Of a DNA stretch of 64,000 nucleotides, positions 41,855 through 52,085 are shown one piece after another; positions within the stretch are counted from its first letter, which is position 1, and each line of letters opens with the position of its first letter. The notes under the pieces are model-generated. The model saw nothing but the letters and a program-made list of their open reading frames with translations, was not told where the DNA came from and ran no database searches. Source of the DNA: Parabacteroides sp. PM6-13 (GTDB taxonomy: Bacteria; Bacteroidota; Bacteroidia; Bacteroidales; Tannerellaceae); the NCBI RefSeq assembly GCF_029892605.1, contig NZ_JARXWF010000001.1, forward strand, positions 372,001 to 436,000, read 5' to 3'. Made by a program: the position numbers and the translations under genes.

Positions 41855-42295
41855 TCAACGTTTTTGTTGAAAAAACTGCTTCATCTCGGCGGCACATTCC
41901 TCCTCCAACACACCTTTTGTAACAGTGGTCTTGGGATGAAGCGCGCGTGGGGCAAATTGTAGAAAACCCCTTTTCTCGTCGGAAGCGCCAAAGACCACCT
42001 GGCTGATTTGCGACCATCCGATCGCTCCGGCACACATCACGCAGGGCTCGACCGTAACATACAAGGTGCAATCGGTCAGGTATTTGGCACCCAACACACC
42101 GGTAGCCGCGGTGATAGCCAGCATCTCGGCATGAGCCGTGGTGTCGTTGAGGCGTTCGGTCTGGTTGTGCGCCCGGGCAATGATCCGTCCCTGGCATACG
42201 ATGACCGCACCAACAGGCACCTCCCCTTCGGCGGCAGCGGCGCGTGCTTCTGTCAGGGCTTGCTTCATAAAATAGGTATCGTCGAAAGGATTCAT
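41855..42295 (-). CDS. Nucleoside deaminase, TadA-like
   Basis: This 146-residue zinc deaminase has His-Ala-Glu in TTAHAEMLAI and the cysteine pair in PCVMCAGAI, the classic cytidine/adenosine deaminase site. By length and motifs it is the tRNA adenosine deaminase family that makes inosine at position 34 of tRNA-Arg. Guanine deaminase is a less likely option. Its start overlaps the upstream small gene by 4 nt. It converges end to end with the metallophosphoesterase gene. Confidence 0.88.
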   Translation of the reverse strand: MNPFDDTYFMKQALTEARAAAAEGEVPVGAVIVCQGRIIARAHNQTERLNDTTAHAEMLAITAATGVLGAKYLTDCTLYVTVEPCVMCAGAIGWSQISQVVFGASDEKRGFLQFAPRALHPKTTVTKGVLEEECAAEMKQFFQQKR

Positions 42296-42519
42296 CGCCT
42301 CATTTCATTTTCATTGAAGAGGGTTGGATAGTCTTCCTCCATGATTTTCAGGATATGTGTCATGATGGTCTCCCGGTACCAGCGCGATTTATTCGATATC
42401 TTGTAGCGTTCGAGATAGCGCGTGACGGCCTTCTGCTCTTCGTCGTTGAGCATAAAAGTCACTTTGTGGGAACGGGGTGAGGGTGACTTGGGACTATTCT
42501 TGGGTCGCACTTTCTTCAT
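42292..42519 (-). CDS. Small basic protein coupled to the TadA-like gene
   Basis: About 75 residues; the ATG at 42519 (MKKVRPKNSP) fits best. The first 20 residues are basic and disordered, and the rest (HKVTFMLNDEEQKAVTRYLE) looks like a ribbon-helix-helix or short DNA-binding protein. The stop overlaps the TadA-like start. I do not know the family. Confidence 0.65.
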   Translation of the reverse strand: MKKVRPKNSPKSPSPRSHKVTFMLNDEEQKAVTRYLERYKISNKSRWYRETIMTHILKIMEEDYPTLFNENEMRR

Positions 42520-42606
42520 ATAGCCGCAAAAGTACATTGATCCAATGAATTAAAAAAGGAAATCCCATTTGTTTTTGATTCATAGAGCCATAAATTCATT
42601 TTATTG

Positions 42607-42614
42607 TATCTTTG
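42607..42614 (+). promoter_or_regulatory. -7 promoter element of the first DUF1254 gene
   Basis: TATCTTTG at 42607-42614 lies 28 nt before the ATG at 42643 and matches TAnnTTTG. The -33 part is not clear. Confidence 0.5.
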
Positions 42615-42642
42615 CCTATCATTAATATATAATATAAAAACT

Positions 42643-44007
42643 ATGAATTTTATCCTAATCCTTCTCACAGCCCTTGCCTTGGTCTCCTGTGACAACAACA
42701 AAGAAAAAGAAGTCGATGCAGAAAAAGCGCGTGTCTTAGCCAAAGAGGCCTATATCTATGCTTTTCCGGCAGTAGAACACAACAAAGCGGTATGGTCGGT
42801 TTTAGTGAATAGCCATGCGCCGATAAACACCTTTATCGCCGATACCAAACTGTTTACGCATGAGAATACAGCGGTGGTATCACCCAATAACGACACCTTT
42901 TACTCGTATGCCGTATGCGACCTGCGCCACGAACCTGTGGTGATCAACGTGCCCCGGATAGAAAACCGCTATTTCTGCCTGCAGCTATGCGATATATTCA
43001 CCAACTGCCCGGATTATATCAGTACGCTGGCCACTGGCGAAGGCCCGGGCAACTATCTGCTTGCCCGCTCCGACTGGGAAGGCGACACCCCTGCCGGCAT
43101 AGATAAAGTGATTAAGATACCGTCTACCATAGTGCTTATTCTTGGACGTACACAGGTTTTTGGCCCGGACGATCAGGACGAGGCAGCCCTTATTGCAAGA
43201 GGCTATAAGGCAACGCCACTAAGCGAGTTCGCCGGAACAACACCCCCGTCGGGTGATCCCCTCACCTGGTCGTACGGCTTTTACGATGCCAAGAACGGAA
43301 CGGTGGAGGGCTTTTTCCAGCTATTCAACGATATGGTAGCCTATCAATTATTGAATGCGGAGGATAAGGCATTGATGGAGAAATTTAAATCCATCGGACT
43401 GGAAGCCGGCAAACCGTTCGATATCTCCCAATTCGATGCCGACGTGTGGGCAGCCATACAGGCCGGAGCAGGCGAAGCTAAACAAGAGATCGAGGAACAA
43501 ACACTGCTTATCGGCAAAGAGGCCAATACCTGGCATTACGCGCCGGCCAATTCGGGCAACTGGGGCACCGATTATATGACCCGGGCGGCGGCCGCGTGGA
43601 AATATATCTATGTCAACACCCCCGAAGAGGCGGTCTACCTCACAGTCGATACCGACAGTCAGGGAGAGCCGTTGAATGGCACGAATACCTATCGTATCAC
43701 CTTTGCCAAAGAGCAGATCCCCCAAGTGAAATTTTTCTGGTCGCTTACGCTCTATAACGACAAAGGCTTCTTGGCGGAGAACCCCATCGGACGCTATAAT
43801 ATCAAAGGCGGCGATGATACACTGAAGTATGGGGACGATGGCTCACTGACGCTGTCTATTCAACACGGAGAGCCGGAAGCGTCTCCTACAACCAACTGGC
43901 TACCTGCGCCGGAGGGATCATTTTATATGATCCTACGCATGTATGGCCCGGCGGAAGAGGCCATCAAAGGAGAGGTGGTCTTTCCTGCCATAATGAAAAT
44001 AAACTAA
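42643..44007 (+). CDS. DUF1254/DUF1214-type lipoprotein, first of two
   Basis: The roughly 454-residue lipoprotein has a lipobox in LTALALVSCDNNKE. The N-terminal domain (DUF1254, about 30-190) contains VSPNNDTFYSYAVCDLRHEP; the C-terminal domain (DUF1214, about 330-454) ends PEGSFYMILRMYGPAEEAI. The start at 42643 is chosen for the lipobox. The role is unknown in this group; similar exported proteins appear in many bacteria. It is followed 7 nt later by a paralog with the same architecture, so the pair arose by duplication. Confidence 0.82.
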   Translation: MNFILILLTALALVSCDNNKEKEVDAEKARVLAKEAYIYAFPAVEHNKAVWSVLVNSHAPINTFIADTKLFTHENTAVVSPNNDTFYSYAVCDLRHEPVVINVPRIENRYFCLQLCDIFTNCPDYISTLATGEGPGNYLLARSDWEGDTPAGIDKVIKIPSTIVLILGRTQVFGPDDQDEAALIARGYKATPLSEFAGTTPPSGDPLTWSYGFYDAKNGTVEGFFQLFNDMVAYQLLNAEDKALMEKFKSIGLEAGKPFDISQFDADVWAAIQAGAGEAKQEIEEQTLLIGKEANTWHYAPANSGNWGTDYMTRAAAAWKYIYVNTPEEAVYLTVDTDSQGEPLNGTNTYRITFAKEQIPQVKFFWSLTLYNDKGFLAENPIGRYNIKGGDDTLKYGDDGSLTLSIQHGEPEASPTTNWLPAPEGSFYMILRMYGPAEEAIKGEVVFPAIMKIN

Positions 44008-44014
44008 AACAGCT

Positions 44015-45397
44015 ATGAAAAAGATTTATTTATCCCTTATGCTCCTGGCAGGATTGTTGTCGGCCTGTGATAAATCAGAGTCGGATCCCGATATTAATAA
44101 ACTCTCTTCGGAAGAAATACGGCAACTAACAGCCGAGGCTTATATCATGAGCTACCCGTTGGTGATGAACTATGCCACCCTATACCGCCAGGTAGCCAAT
44201 CCACACTCCTCCGAATATACCGGTGGATTCGGTGAGCTTCGCCACTACGGTTTCTATACGCCTGATAACAAAGATATTGTTTCGCCCAACAACGATACGC
44301 CCTATACCTGGGGATGGGTCGATCTACGCAGTGAGCCGTGGGTGCTCGTTATGCCGGAGGTCGACGGAAACCGCTATTATACCTCCCAATGCGATGATAT
44401 GTGGGGCTTTGTACTCGATAGTCCCGGCTCCGTGATCGACGGACAACAAGGCGGCGCCTACCTGCTTGCGACCACCGAATGGAACGATGCCTTGCCAACA
44501 GGCATCAAGCGTGCTATCCTTGGCGAATCCTATTTCATCGGCGTACTCACCCGCACAGGAGCAGAAGGTCCTGAAGACCTGGAGAATGTGCAGAAGATCC
44601 AGGCTGGCTACCAATTAATGCCGTTGCATGCCTACCAGGGAAAGGCGGCACCCAAGGAGGCTGCCTCCATCGATTGGATCCCTTTTGTCGTCGGTGAAGA
44701 GAACAGCATTGAAGCCTTTCGGTATGTGAATTTCATGCTGCAATACATACTTCCGAACGAACTCGACAAAGCGGCGCTTGACAATATGGCCAAGCTCGGA
44801 ATAAAAGCCGGTATGCCGTGGGATACCTCGAAGTTCACAAAAGAAGCGAAAGAGGCCATGGCGGCAGGTATTGCCGATGCCATCCACACATTAAACACGA
44901 CACAGGCCAGATCGGGCGACCTGTTCAACACACGCGAGGTGTTGAAAACGAACTATATCTTCAGAGCGTTGGGCGTACAGGTCGGTATTTTCGGGAATTA
45001 TGCCACCCAAGCGGTCTACCTGTCTATCAATAAAGATGCCAATGGCAACCCGATAAATACAGCTACTTCAAGCTATCGGTTGACCTTCCGACCGGAGCAG
45101 ATTCCTCCCGCGGAATATTTTTGGTCGATCACCATGTATAGTCTGCCCGACCGTCTATTGGTGGCTAACCCCATAGATCGCTACTCCATTGGCAGCCGCA
45201 GCCAACAACTGCAAACCAATCCTGATGGAAGCATTGATGTCTATATCTCAAAAGATTCCCCGGGAGCGGCGCTCGAAAGCAATTGGCTTCCCGCACCCAA
45301 CGGTGAACCTTTTATCATCATGCGGGTGTATGGCCCTGGTGAATCGGTACTGAACGGCACCTACCAACTGCCTCCTTTGAGTGTTTATCAAAAATAG
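44015..45397 (+). CDS. DUF1254/DUF1214-type lipoprotein, second of two
   Basis: The 460-residue paralog of the preceding gene has a lipobox in LAGLLSACDKSES and the same DUF1254 core (VSPNNDTPYTWGWVDLRSEP). It ends NGEPFIIMRVYGPGESVL. The two share order and motifs but differ widely elsewhere, so the duplication is old. No enzyme activity can be assigned. No terminator lies between them. Confidence 0.82.
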   Translation: MKKIYLSLMLLAGLLSACDKSESDPDINKLSSEEIRQLTAEAYIMSYPLVMNYATLYRQVANPHSSEYTGGFGELRHYGFYTPDNKDIVSPNNDTPYTWGWVDLRSEPWVLVMPEVDGNRYYTSQCDDMWGFVLDSPGSVIDGQQGGAYLLATTEWNDALPTGIKRAILGESYFIGVLTRTGAEGPEDLENVQKIQAGYQLMPLHAYQGKAAPKEAASIDWIPFVVGEENSIEAFRYVNFMLQYILPNELDKAALDNMAKLGIKAGMPWDTSKFTKEAKEAMAAGIADAIHTLNTTQARSGDLFNTREVLKTNYIFRALGVQVGIFGNYATQAVYLSINKDANGNPINTATSSYRLTFRPEQIPPAEYFWSITMYSLPDRLLVANPIDRYSIGSRSQQLQTNPDGSIDVYISKDSPGAALESNWLPAPNGEPFIIMRVYGPGESVLNGTYQLPPLSVYQK

Positions 45398-45405
45398 TAT
45401 CTTTG
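45376..45405 (+). promoter_or_regulatory. Promoter of the YraN-like gene
   Basis: TTTG (45376-45379) and TATCTTTG (45398-45405) are 18 bp apart. The -7 element begins right after the preceding stop. Confidence 0.6.
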
Positions 45406-45420
45406 TAAAAACGAACTCGC

Positions 45421-45786
45421 ATGGTGAATCGCAGCGAAATAGGACGTAAAGGCGAGGAGATCGCTCGCGAATTCCTTCAGAAAAAAGGATATACGATTCT
45501 CGACAACAACTGGCACTGGCACCATTTCGAATTGGATATGGTGGCAATCGATGGTGAATGGCTGGTGGTGGTGGAGGTAAAGACGCGCGCGATGGATCAT
45601 TTGCTTTCGCCGGAAGATGCGGTCGATCGGAAGAAGATTCGCCGCACGGTATTGGCGGCGGATGCCTATGCCCGTTATTTCAGCATTGAATTGCCGGTGC
45701 GGTTCGATATCGTCACAGTGGTTCCCGGTCCGCAAGGGTATGAGATTGAACATTATGAGGATGCGTTTTTGCCTCCGGTACGATAA
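45421..45786 (+). CDS. YraN/UPF0102 family endonuclease-like protein
   Basis: This 121-residue PD-(D/E)XK fold protein shows Glu in RKGEEIAREFLQ, Asp in HHFELDMVAIDGEWLVVVEVKTR (shown only in part in the motif ELDMVA) and the Glu-x-Lys of VVEVKTR. UPF0102 proteins are widespread and have a nuclease fold of unknown role, perhaps in Holliday-junction or DNA repair. It starts an apparent operon with the next two genes. Confidence 0.88.
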   Translation: MVNRSEIGRKGEEIAREFLQKKGYTILDNNWHWHHFELDMVAIDGEWLVVVEVKTRAMDHLLSPEDAVDRKKIRRTVLAADAYARYFSIELPVRFDIVTVVPGPQGYEIEHYEDAFLPPVR

Positions 45787-45797
45787 AAAATGTGTGT

Positions 45798-46154
45798 ATG
45801 AATTGTGAAGAAGTACGCGACTATTGCCTCTCATTAAAGAACACGACCGAGTGTTTTCCTTTCGATGATGTGTCGCTGGTATTCAAAGTCGAGAATAAGA
45901 TGTTTCTGCTCCTCTCGCTCGACGCGGAGGAGCCGGTGATTGCTGTCAAATGTGATCCCGACGAGGCAGAGCGATTGCGTGAGCATTACGGGGCGGTCGC
46001 TCCGGCCTATCATTTCAATAAAAAATACTGGAACAATATCTACCTGGAGCGCGATATGCCGGCGAAGGAGATCTGTCACTGGATCCATCATGCCTACCGG
46101 GAGGTGATCGCTAAGTTACCCAAACGAATTCGCGAACAATATGCCGACGAATAA
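45798..46154 (+). CDS. MmcQ/YjbR family protein
   Basis: The 118-residue protein of the YjbR fold includes CLSLKNTTECFPFDD near the start and AYHFNKKYWNNIYLE. These proteins resemble double-wing DNA-binding domains, but the role is unknown. The ATG at 45798 (MNCEEVRDYC) is preferred to the one at 45792 because it matches relatives. It overlaps the next gene by 14 nt. Confidence 0.85.
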   Translation: MNCEEVRDYCLSLKNTTECFPFDDVSLVFKVENKMFLLLSLDAEEPVIAVKCDPDEAERLREHYGAVAPAYHFNKKYWNNIYLERDMPAKEICHWIHHAYREVIAKLPKRIREQYADE

Positions 46155-46953
46155 CACCGAATCGCCGCAGATCATACACCTCCGAGAGGTGGTCTCCACC
46201 AATACCAGCCTGCGCGAGCGGGTGGGGCAGCGCGAATTGCCTGAGGGTAGCGTTGTCTGGGCCGATGTGCAAACGGCCGGTCGCGGACAAATGGGCAACA
46301 GCTGGGAATCGGAATGGGGCAAGAACCTAACCTTCAGCACGGTGTTATATCCCCATATATTGCCGGCCAACAAACAATTTCTGATCTCGCAGATCACGGC
46401 TCTCAGCGTGCAGGAGACCCTATTGCAACATACCGATGAAATCACCGTGAAATGGCCCAACGACATCTACTGGCAGGATAAAAAGATATGTGGCATGCTG
46501 ATCGAAAATGATATTGCCGGAAGAGATATCTATTGCTCGATCATTGGCGTGGGCATCAACCTGAATCAGGAAGTCTTTATCGGGAACGCCCCCAACCCAA
46601 TCTCCCTCAAGCAGATCACCGGCCAGGACTACGACCGGGAGGAAATCCTGGATCAGTTTCTATCGCGCTTCTATCACTACTACCTACTCCTTTTACAGGA
46701 AGAGGAGGCGGAGATACGCCGCCTCTATGCCCACGCGCTTTACCGCCGAGAGGGCTTCCACCCCTACGAAGATGCCACCGGCCGTTTTGAGGCAATGATC
46801 GCCTCCATCGAACCAACCGGCCACCTCATATTGCAACTACACGACGGCACCACCCGCCAATATGCCTTCAAAGAGGTGTCGTTCCTGCAGAACTCCATGT
46901 TAGGAGATCATGTTAACCCAGGCTTTCCTGCGGTCACCCATGAGCTGGATTAG
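46141..46953 (+). CDS. birA: Biotin--[acetyl-CoA-carboxylase] ligase
   Basis: The 270-residue enzyme attaches biotin to carboxylases. The biotin-adenylate loop is AGRGQMGNSW; later come TVKWPNDIYW and KICGMLIEN. It lacks the N-terminal helix-turn-helix, so unlike the E. coli protein it is not expected to repress transcription. The start overlaps the YjbR-like gene by 14 nt, showing tight co-translation. Confidence 0.93.
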   Translation: MPTNNTESPQIIHLREVVSTNTSLRERVGQRELPEGSVVWADVQTAGRGQMGNSWESEWGKNLTFSTVLYPHILPANKQFLISQITALSVQETLLQHTDEITVKWPNDIYWQDKKICGMLIENDIAGRDIYCSIIGVGINLNQEVFIGNAPNPISLKQITGQDYDREEILDQFLSRFYHYYLLLLQEEEAEIRRLYAHALYRREGFHPYEDATGRFEAMIASIEPTGHLILQLHDGTTRQYAFKEVSFLQNSMLGDHVNPGFPAVTHELD

Positions 46954-47040
46954 TTCTACGATCCTAAATAGCATAAAAGCCACAACAGGCAATATCCTCC
47001 GATTGCACTCGTTTTATTCTTATATATGGGGTTTATTACG

Positions 47041-47048
47041 TACTTTTG
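47041..47048 (+). promoter_or_regulatory. -7 promoter element of dxs
   Basis: TACTTTTG at 47041-47048 lies only 13-19 nt before the possible ATG starts (47061 and 47067), so the dxs mRNA would be almost leaderless. Confidence 0.5.
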
Positions 47049-47066
47049 CAGCAAATTTGTATGCAT

Positions 47067-48965
47067 ATGACAGATGGCAAAAACGAGCGTTTACTGGAGG
47101 CGATCGATGACCCAAAGGATCTTCGACGCTTGAAGCCAGATGAGCTTCCGCAGGTATGCGACGAGTTGCGCGATTATATTATAGATGTATTATCGGAGCA
47201 TCCCGGACACCTGGGCGCCAGCCTGGGAACGGTGGAGCTGACGGTGGCGCTCCATTATGTGTTCAACACACCGGATGACCGTATCGTGTGGGACGTGGGA
47301 CACCAGGCCTACGGCCATAAGATATTGACAGGCCGAAGAGAGGCTTTTCGTACGTTGCGCACCCTGAAAGGGATCAGCGGATTTCCGAATCCGAACGAGA
47401 GCGCTTACGATGCCTTTGTCGCCGGCCATGCCTCTACCTCTATATCGGCAGCACTGGGCATGTCGGTCGCGGCCAAGTTGCAGGAGAACGACGCACGCAA
47501 GGTGGTGGCGGTGATCGGCGATGGCGCCATGACCGGCGGGTTGGCTTTCGAGGGACTGAACAATGCCTCGAGCAATCCGAACAACCTCTTGATCATTCTC
47601 AACGACAATGATATGGCGATCGACCAGAGCGTGGGTGGTATGAGCCAGTACCTGGTGGATATCACAAGCAGCAAGGCGTACAACAAATTGCGCTACGATA
47701 CCTTCCTCACCATGAAACGGTTGAAATTGATCTCCGACGACCGCAAAGGCAATATCCTACGCTTCAACAACAGCCTGAAGGCCTTATTGACCAAACAGCA
47801 TAACCTGTTTGAAGGATTCAGCATCCGCTATTTTGGCCCGGTGGACGGACATAATGTAAAGTATCTGATCAAAATACTGAACGATATCAAAGACCTGCAG
47901 GGACCAACCCTGTTACATATAAAAACAACAAAAGGAAAAGGCTTCAAGCCGGCCGAACTCTCGGCCACCGAATGGCACGCACCGGGCAAATTCAACAAAG
48001 AGACCGGGAAGCGTCTGTTGCCAAAGAATCTGGACGAACCGCAACTCTATCAGGATGTTTTCGGGCATACCTTGGTGGAATTGGCGGAGAAGGACGAGCG
48101 TATTGTCGGGATCACCCCCGCCATGCCGACCGGAAGTTCCATGTGTATGATGATGAAAGCCTTTCCCGACCGTGCGTTTGATGTGGGGATTGCCGAAGGG
48201 CATGCTGTCACCTTCTCGGCCGGACTGGCCAAGGAGGGCATGATACCTTTCTGCAATATCTACTCCTCTTTTATGCAGCGGGCGTATGATATGGTGATCC
48301 ACGACGTGGCTTTGCAGAACCTGCATGTGGTGTTCTGCCTGGATCGTGCCGGACTGGTTGGCGAAGACGGGCCGACGCATCATGGCGTGTTCGACCTCGC
48401 CTTTATGCGTCCGATCCCCAACCTGATCATTGCCTCTCCGCTCAATGAGATCGATCTGCGTAACCTGATGTACACAGGATATGCGGCAGTGGACTCGCCA
48501 TTCGTGATCCGTTATCCACGAGGTAAAGGAGAGAAGAAAGACTGGCGCAACCAGATGGAGATCCTGCCTGTTGGCAAAGGACGCCTCTTGCGCGAAGGAA
48601 GCGACCTGGCGGTGTTGTCAATCGGTCCGATAGGCAACGAGGTGATCAAAGCGATCGACATGGCCGAGAAAGAGGGTGCGTCGGTGGCGCATTACGACAT
48701 GATCTACCTCAAACCAATCGACGAAGAGATCCTGCACAAAGTAGGACAAACATACAAACGCATCATCACTGTCGAGAACGGCGTGATACAGGGAGGTCTT
48801 GGCTCTGTCGTGATGGAGTTTATGAACAGCCATGGCTATCCCGCCAAAGTGGAACGGATAGGCGTAGACGATTCGTTTGTAGAACAAGGATCTGTCCCGG
48901 AACTGTACAAATTGTGCGGGATGGATGCGGAAAGCATAAGAAAGAAAATGATGAATGTTGAATGA
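47067..48965 (+). CDS. dxs: 1-Deoxy-D-xylulose-5-phosphate synthase
   Basis: This roughly 632-residue thiamine-diphosphate enzyme begins the MEP route to isoprenoids. Markers are [15 protein letters not shown], the ThDP segment [13 protein letters not shown], and the transketolase-like central and C-terminal parts ([14 protein letters not shown]). The ATG at 47067 ([10 protein letters not shown]) is preferred; 47061 is also possible. TACTTTTG lies just upstream. Confidence 0.95.
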   Translation: MTDGKNERLLEAIDDPKDLRRLKPDELPQVCDELRDYIIDVLSEHPGHLGASLGTVELTVALHYVFNTPDDRIVWDVGHQAYGHKILTGRREAFRTLRTLKGISGFPNPNESAYDAFVAGHASTSISAALGMSVAAKLQENDARKVVAVIGDGAMTGGLAFEGLNNASSNPNNLLIILNDNDMAIDQSVGGMSQYLVDITSSKAYNKLRYDTFLTMKRLKLISDDRKGNILRFNNSLKALLTKQHNLFEGFSIRYFGPVDGHNVKYLIKILNDIKDLQGPTLLHIKTTKGKGFKPAELSATEWHAPGKFNKETGKRLLPKNLDEPQLYQDVFGHTLVELAEKDERIVGITPAMPTGSSMCMMMKAFPDRAFDVGIAEGHAVTFSAGLAKEGMIPFCNIYSSFMQRAYDMVIHDVALQNLHVVFCLDRAGLVGEDGPTHHGVFDLAFMRPIPNLIIASPLNEIDLRNLMYTGYAAVDSPFVIRYPRGKGEKKDWRNQMEILPVGKGRLLREGSDLAVLSIGPIGNEVIKAIDMAEKEGASVAHYDMIYLKPIDEEILHKVGQTYKRIITVENGVIQGGLGSVVMEFMNSHGYPAKVERIGVDDSFVEQGSVPELYKLCGMDAESIRKKMMNVE

Positions 48966-49067
48966 TTAATGATGAATCGAAGATCGCTTAGCCAAAGGCG
49001 TAAAGCAATGAAGAATGCCATTGAGGCACATCTCATAATTAACCATTATAATTAACCATTAAAGAAA

Positions 49068-50405
49068 GTGAAGATAATTATTGCCGGAGCCGGCGCGGTA
49101 GGAACCCATTTAGCCAAGATGTTATCCCAGGAGAAGTTGGATATCATTCTGATGGACGAAGACGAAGATCGCCTGGTTTTCCCCAATTCTAATATGGAGA
49201 TATTGCCCGTAGTGGGTAATCCGACCTCGCTGCGTAATCTGGAGGAGGCAGGCATAAACGGAACGGATCTCTTCGTGAGCGTCACGCCCGAAGAGACCAC
49301 CAATGTGATGGCCTGTATGCTGGCGCACAACCTGGGTGCCAAACGCACGATTGCCCGCATCAACAACTACGAATATCTGTTACCTAAGAATAAAGAATTC
49401 TTTGAAAACCTGGGGGTCAACACCTTGATCTACCCGGAGATGCTTGCTGCGAAGGAGATTGTCTCCGATATACGCCGTCCCTGGACGCGCCAGTATTGGG
49501 AACTTTTCGGAGGAGCACTGATCCTGATCGGCGCCAAGGTACGCGACAACTCACAGCTGGTAGATAAGCAAATAAGCGAATTACCAAGCGAGGATAAGCA
49601 CTATCACGTTGTAGCGATCAAGCGACAGCATGAAACAATCATTCCACGCGGAAGCGATGTGATACGCTCCGGCGACCTGCTCTTCTTCACCACCACCAAA
49701 GCGGGTGTGGAAGAGGTGCGCAAACAGGCCGGGAAAGAGGATCCTGAAGTGAAAAAGATCATCATCATGGGCGGAAGCCGTATCGCCATTCGCGCTTGTC
49801 AGTACCTGCCGAATCATATCCGTATCCGGCTGATTGAGCTCGACAAAGAGAAGAGCCACCGCATAGCGGAGGTGGTACCGGGCAATGTGTTGGTGATTAA
49901 TGGCGACGGGCGTGATCCGGATCTATTGAAACAGGAGGGGATCAAAGACTCTCAAGCGTTTATTGCTCTGACGGAGAACGCGAGCACCAATATCCTGGCC
50001 TGCCTGGCGGCGAAACGGTATGGTGTATTCAAAACCATTGCCGGGGTGGAGAATATGGAATATGTGTCGATGGCGGAGAGTATGGATATCGGCGCGGTGA
50101 TCAATAAGAAGCAGATAGCGGCGAGCTATATCTACCAATTCTTGTTGGATGCCGATGTGACTAATGTGAAATGCCTGACGTTTGCCAATGCCGACGTAGC
50201 GGAACTGGTCGCCCGTCCGGACTCAAAGATCACGCGAAAAAAGGTGCGCGACCTGAAGCTGCCCTCCGACATGACGTTGGGCGGACTTATCCGCAATGGC
50301 GAACCGATGCTGATCAACGGGAGTACCCAGATACAGGCCTACGACCATGTGGTGGTGTTCTGTTTGGATACGGCGATGCGTAAGTTGGAGGACTACTTTA
50401 ATTAA
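49068..50405 (+). CDS. trkA: Trk potassium uptake NAD-binding protein TrkA
   Basis: This 445-residue cytoplasmic gating subunit has two RCK units: the first with GAGAVGTHLAKML (residues 8-20), the second from about 225 with IMGGSRIAIRACQYL. Each unit ends in a TrkA-C domain. The start is a GTG at 49068, since MKIIIAGAGAVG is the family opening. trkH follows after an intergenic inverted repeat, so the two form the Trk system. Confidence 0.93.
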   Translation: MKIIIAGAGAVGTHLAKMLSQEKLDIILMDEDEDRLVFPNSNMEILPVVGNPTSLRNLEEAGINGTDLFVSVTPEETTNVMACMLAHNLGAKRTIARINNYEYLLPKNKEFFENLGVNTLIYPEMLAAKEIVSDIRRPWTRQYWELFGGALILIGAKVRDNSQLVDKQISELPSEDKHYHVVAIKRQHETIIPRGSDVIRSGDLLFFTTTKAGVEEVRKQAGKEDPEVKKIIIMGGSRIAIRACQYLPNHIRIRLIELDKEKSHRIAEVVPGNVLVINGDGRDPDLLKQEGIKDSQAFIALTENASTNILACLAAKRYGVFKTIAGVENMEYVSMAESMDIGAVINKKQIAASYIYQFLLDADVTNVKCLTFANADVAELVARPDSKITRKKVRDLKLPSDMTLGGLIRNGEPMLINGSTQIQAYDHVVVFCLDTAMRKLEDYFN

Positions 50406-50506
50406 TTGAAAATTGAAAGTTGAAAATTGAAAATGAAGAACTAACAATAGGCAATCAAGGCGTATTAGCCAATCATTTTCAACTTTCAATTTTCAACTTT
50501 CCATTG
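50406..50506. repeat. Inverted repeat between trkA and trkH
   Basis: Runs of AAATTGAAAGTTGAAAATTG (about 50405-50430) and the complement CAATTTTCAACTTTCC region (about 50474-50506) can pair around a 45-nt loop. Similar sequences are common between genes in Bacteroidales. No gene lies in it. Confidence 0.55.
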
Positions 50507-50538
50507 TAATTTATCAATTATCAAATATCAATTATCAA

Positions 50539-51993
50539 TTGCTAAACCTTCGTTTCATCATAAAAATGCTTGGGCTGATGTTTCTTTTTGAAACAGTCTT
50601 TATGCTCTTGGCTGCCCTGGTTGCTTTTCTCTATGGGGGGGAGGACCTACTACCATTACTCTATTCTTGTGCGATCCTTTTCGGGGCGGGGATATTGTTT
50701 TTTCTGATCGGAAGGAATGCCGACGAGTTTAATGCCGGACGCCGGGAGGGGATGCTGACCGTGACCTTCACCTGGCTGTTTCTCTCCTTCTTTGGCATGA
50801 TGCCTTTCCTCTTGGGAGGATATATCGATAATGTAACGGATGCCTTCTTCGAAACCATGTCGGGCTTTACGACAACAGGCTCTTCTATCCTGACCGATAT
50901 AGAGGCGTTGCCGAAAGGAATCCTGTTTTGGCGCAGCTTGACGCAATGGCAGGGTGGGATCGGCATGATCGTGTTTACGGTGGCGCTGCTCCCGATATTC
51001 GGGGGAGGAGCCTCCCAGCTTTTCGACGCGGAGACACCGGGAATCACGCACGAGCGTTTCCGACCGCGCATCGCCCAGGTGGCCAAGCGATTGTCGGGCG
51101 TTTACCTTTTATTGACGGCTTTGGTCATCGCTTTGCTCTGGATCGGTCCTATGGACTTCTATGATGCCCTGAATCATGGGCTGACAACGATCTCGACCGG
51201 TGGCTATTCCACGAAGAACAGCTCTGTCGCCTTTTGGGATTCCGCCTATATCCATTACGTTATCATAGTCTTTATGTTTATCGGCGCCACCAATATCACC
51301 TTGATCTATTTCTGCCTGAACCGACAACCTTCGAAGCTTTTCAAAGATGAAGAGTTCCGCTGGTTTGCCTTTTTTGTTTTAGGCGCGATAGCCCTGACGG
51401 TGACCTGGCTGTTGTATAACGGCTTTGAGTCGGATATAGAGATCGCCTTCCGCAAATCGGCTTTCGAGGTGATATCGATCATAAGCACCTGCGGCTTTGC
51501 TGTCGAAGATTATATCACCTGGGGCGGATTCTATTGGGTGATCGTCTTGTTATTGATGATTATCTGCGGCTGTGCGGGTTCTACCAGTGGTGGTTTGAAG
51601 ATGGGGCGCTTTGTGATTCTCACGAAAAATCTTTCCAATGAATTTAAGAAACAAACACATCCGCATGCGATTATTCCGGTGCGAATGAACGGACATGTGG
51701 TATCGACCGAGATCGTGCAACGGGTATTAGCGTTTGTCTTTGCTTATATCTCACTGGTATTGGTCAGCAGCATGGTGTTGGCCTTGGACGGAATGTCCTT
51801 TGAAGAATCGCTGAGTGCGGCTATTTCGGCGATCAGCAACGTAGGGCCGGGATTGGGTTCGTTAGGACCTATCGGCAGCTATGCAGAGGTACCGGTGGTT
51901 TCCAAATGGTTCCTCTCCTTTTTGATGATGACCGGACGTCTGGAGATATTTACTGTTTTGACGATTCTGGTGCCGGGATTCTGGAAGCAATGA
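50539..51993 (+). CDS. trkH: Trk potassium transporter membrane subunit TrkH
   Basis: The 484-residue channel has about ten membrane segments and the pore loops of the SKT family (SGFTTTGSSIL, TTISTGGYSTKNSS, ISTCGFAVED, SNVGPGLGSLG). It works with TrkA to import K+. The start may be TTG at 50539 or ATG at 50566; the longer form is listed because it adds a short cytoplasmic stretch. Confidence 0.93.
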   Translation: MLNLRFIIKMLGLMFLFETVFMLLAALVAFLYGGEDLLPLLYSCAILFGAGILFFLIGRNADEFNAGRREGMLTVTFTWLFLSFFGMMPFLLGGYIDNVTDAFFETMSGFTTTGSSILTDIEALPKGILFWRSLTQWQGGIGMIVFTVALLPIFGGGASQLFDAETPGITHERFRPRIAQVAKRLSGVYLLLTALVIALLWIGPMDFYDALNHGLTTISTGGYSTKNSSVAFWDSAYIHYVIIVFMFIGATNITLIYFCLNRQPSKLFKDEEFRWFAFFVLGAIALTVTWLLYNGFESDIEIAFRKSAFEVISIISTCGFAVEDYITWGGFYWVIVLLLMIICGCAGSTSGGLKMGRFVILTKNLSNEFKKQTHPHAIIPVRMNGHVVSTEIVQRVLAFVFAYISLVLVSSMVLALDGMSFEESLSAAISAISNVGPGLGSLGPIGSYAEVPVVSKWFLSFLMMTGRLEIFTVLTILVPGFWKQ

Positions 51994-52085
51994 TCGCTCC
52001 CCGTCAAGATTTTCTTCCTTCCGGATATACGCTTTTGGCATAATTTGCGTTATAATAGGTACGACTAACATAAGAGCGCGCGAAA

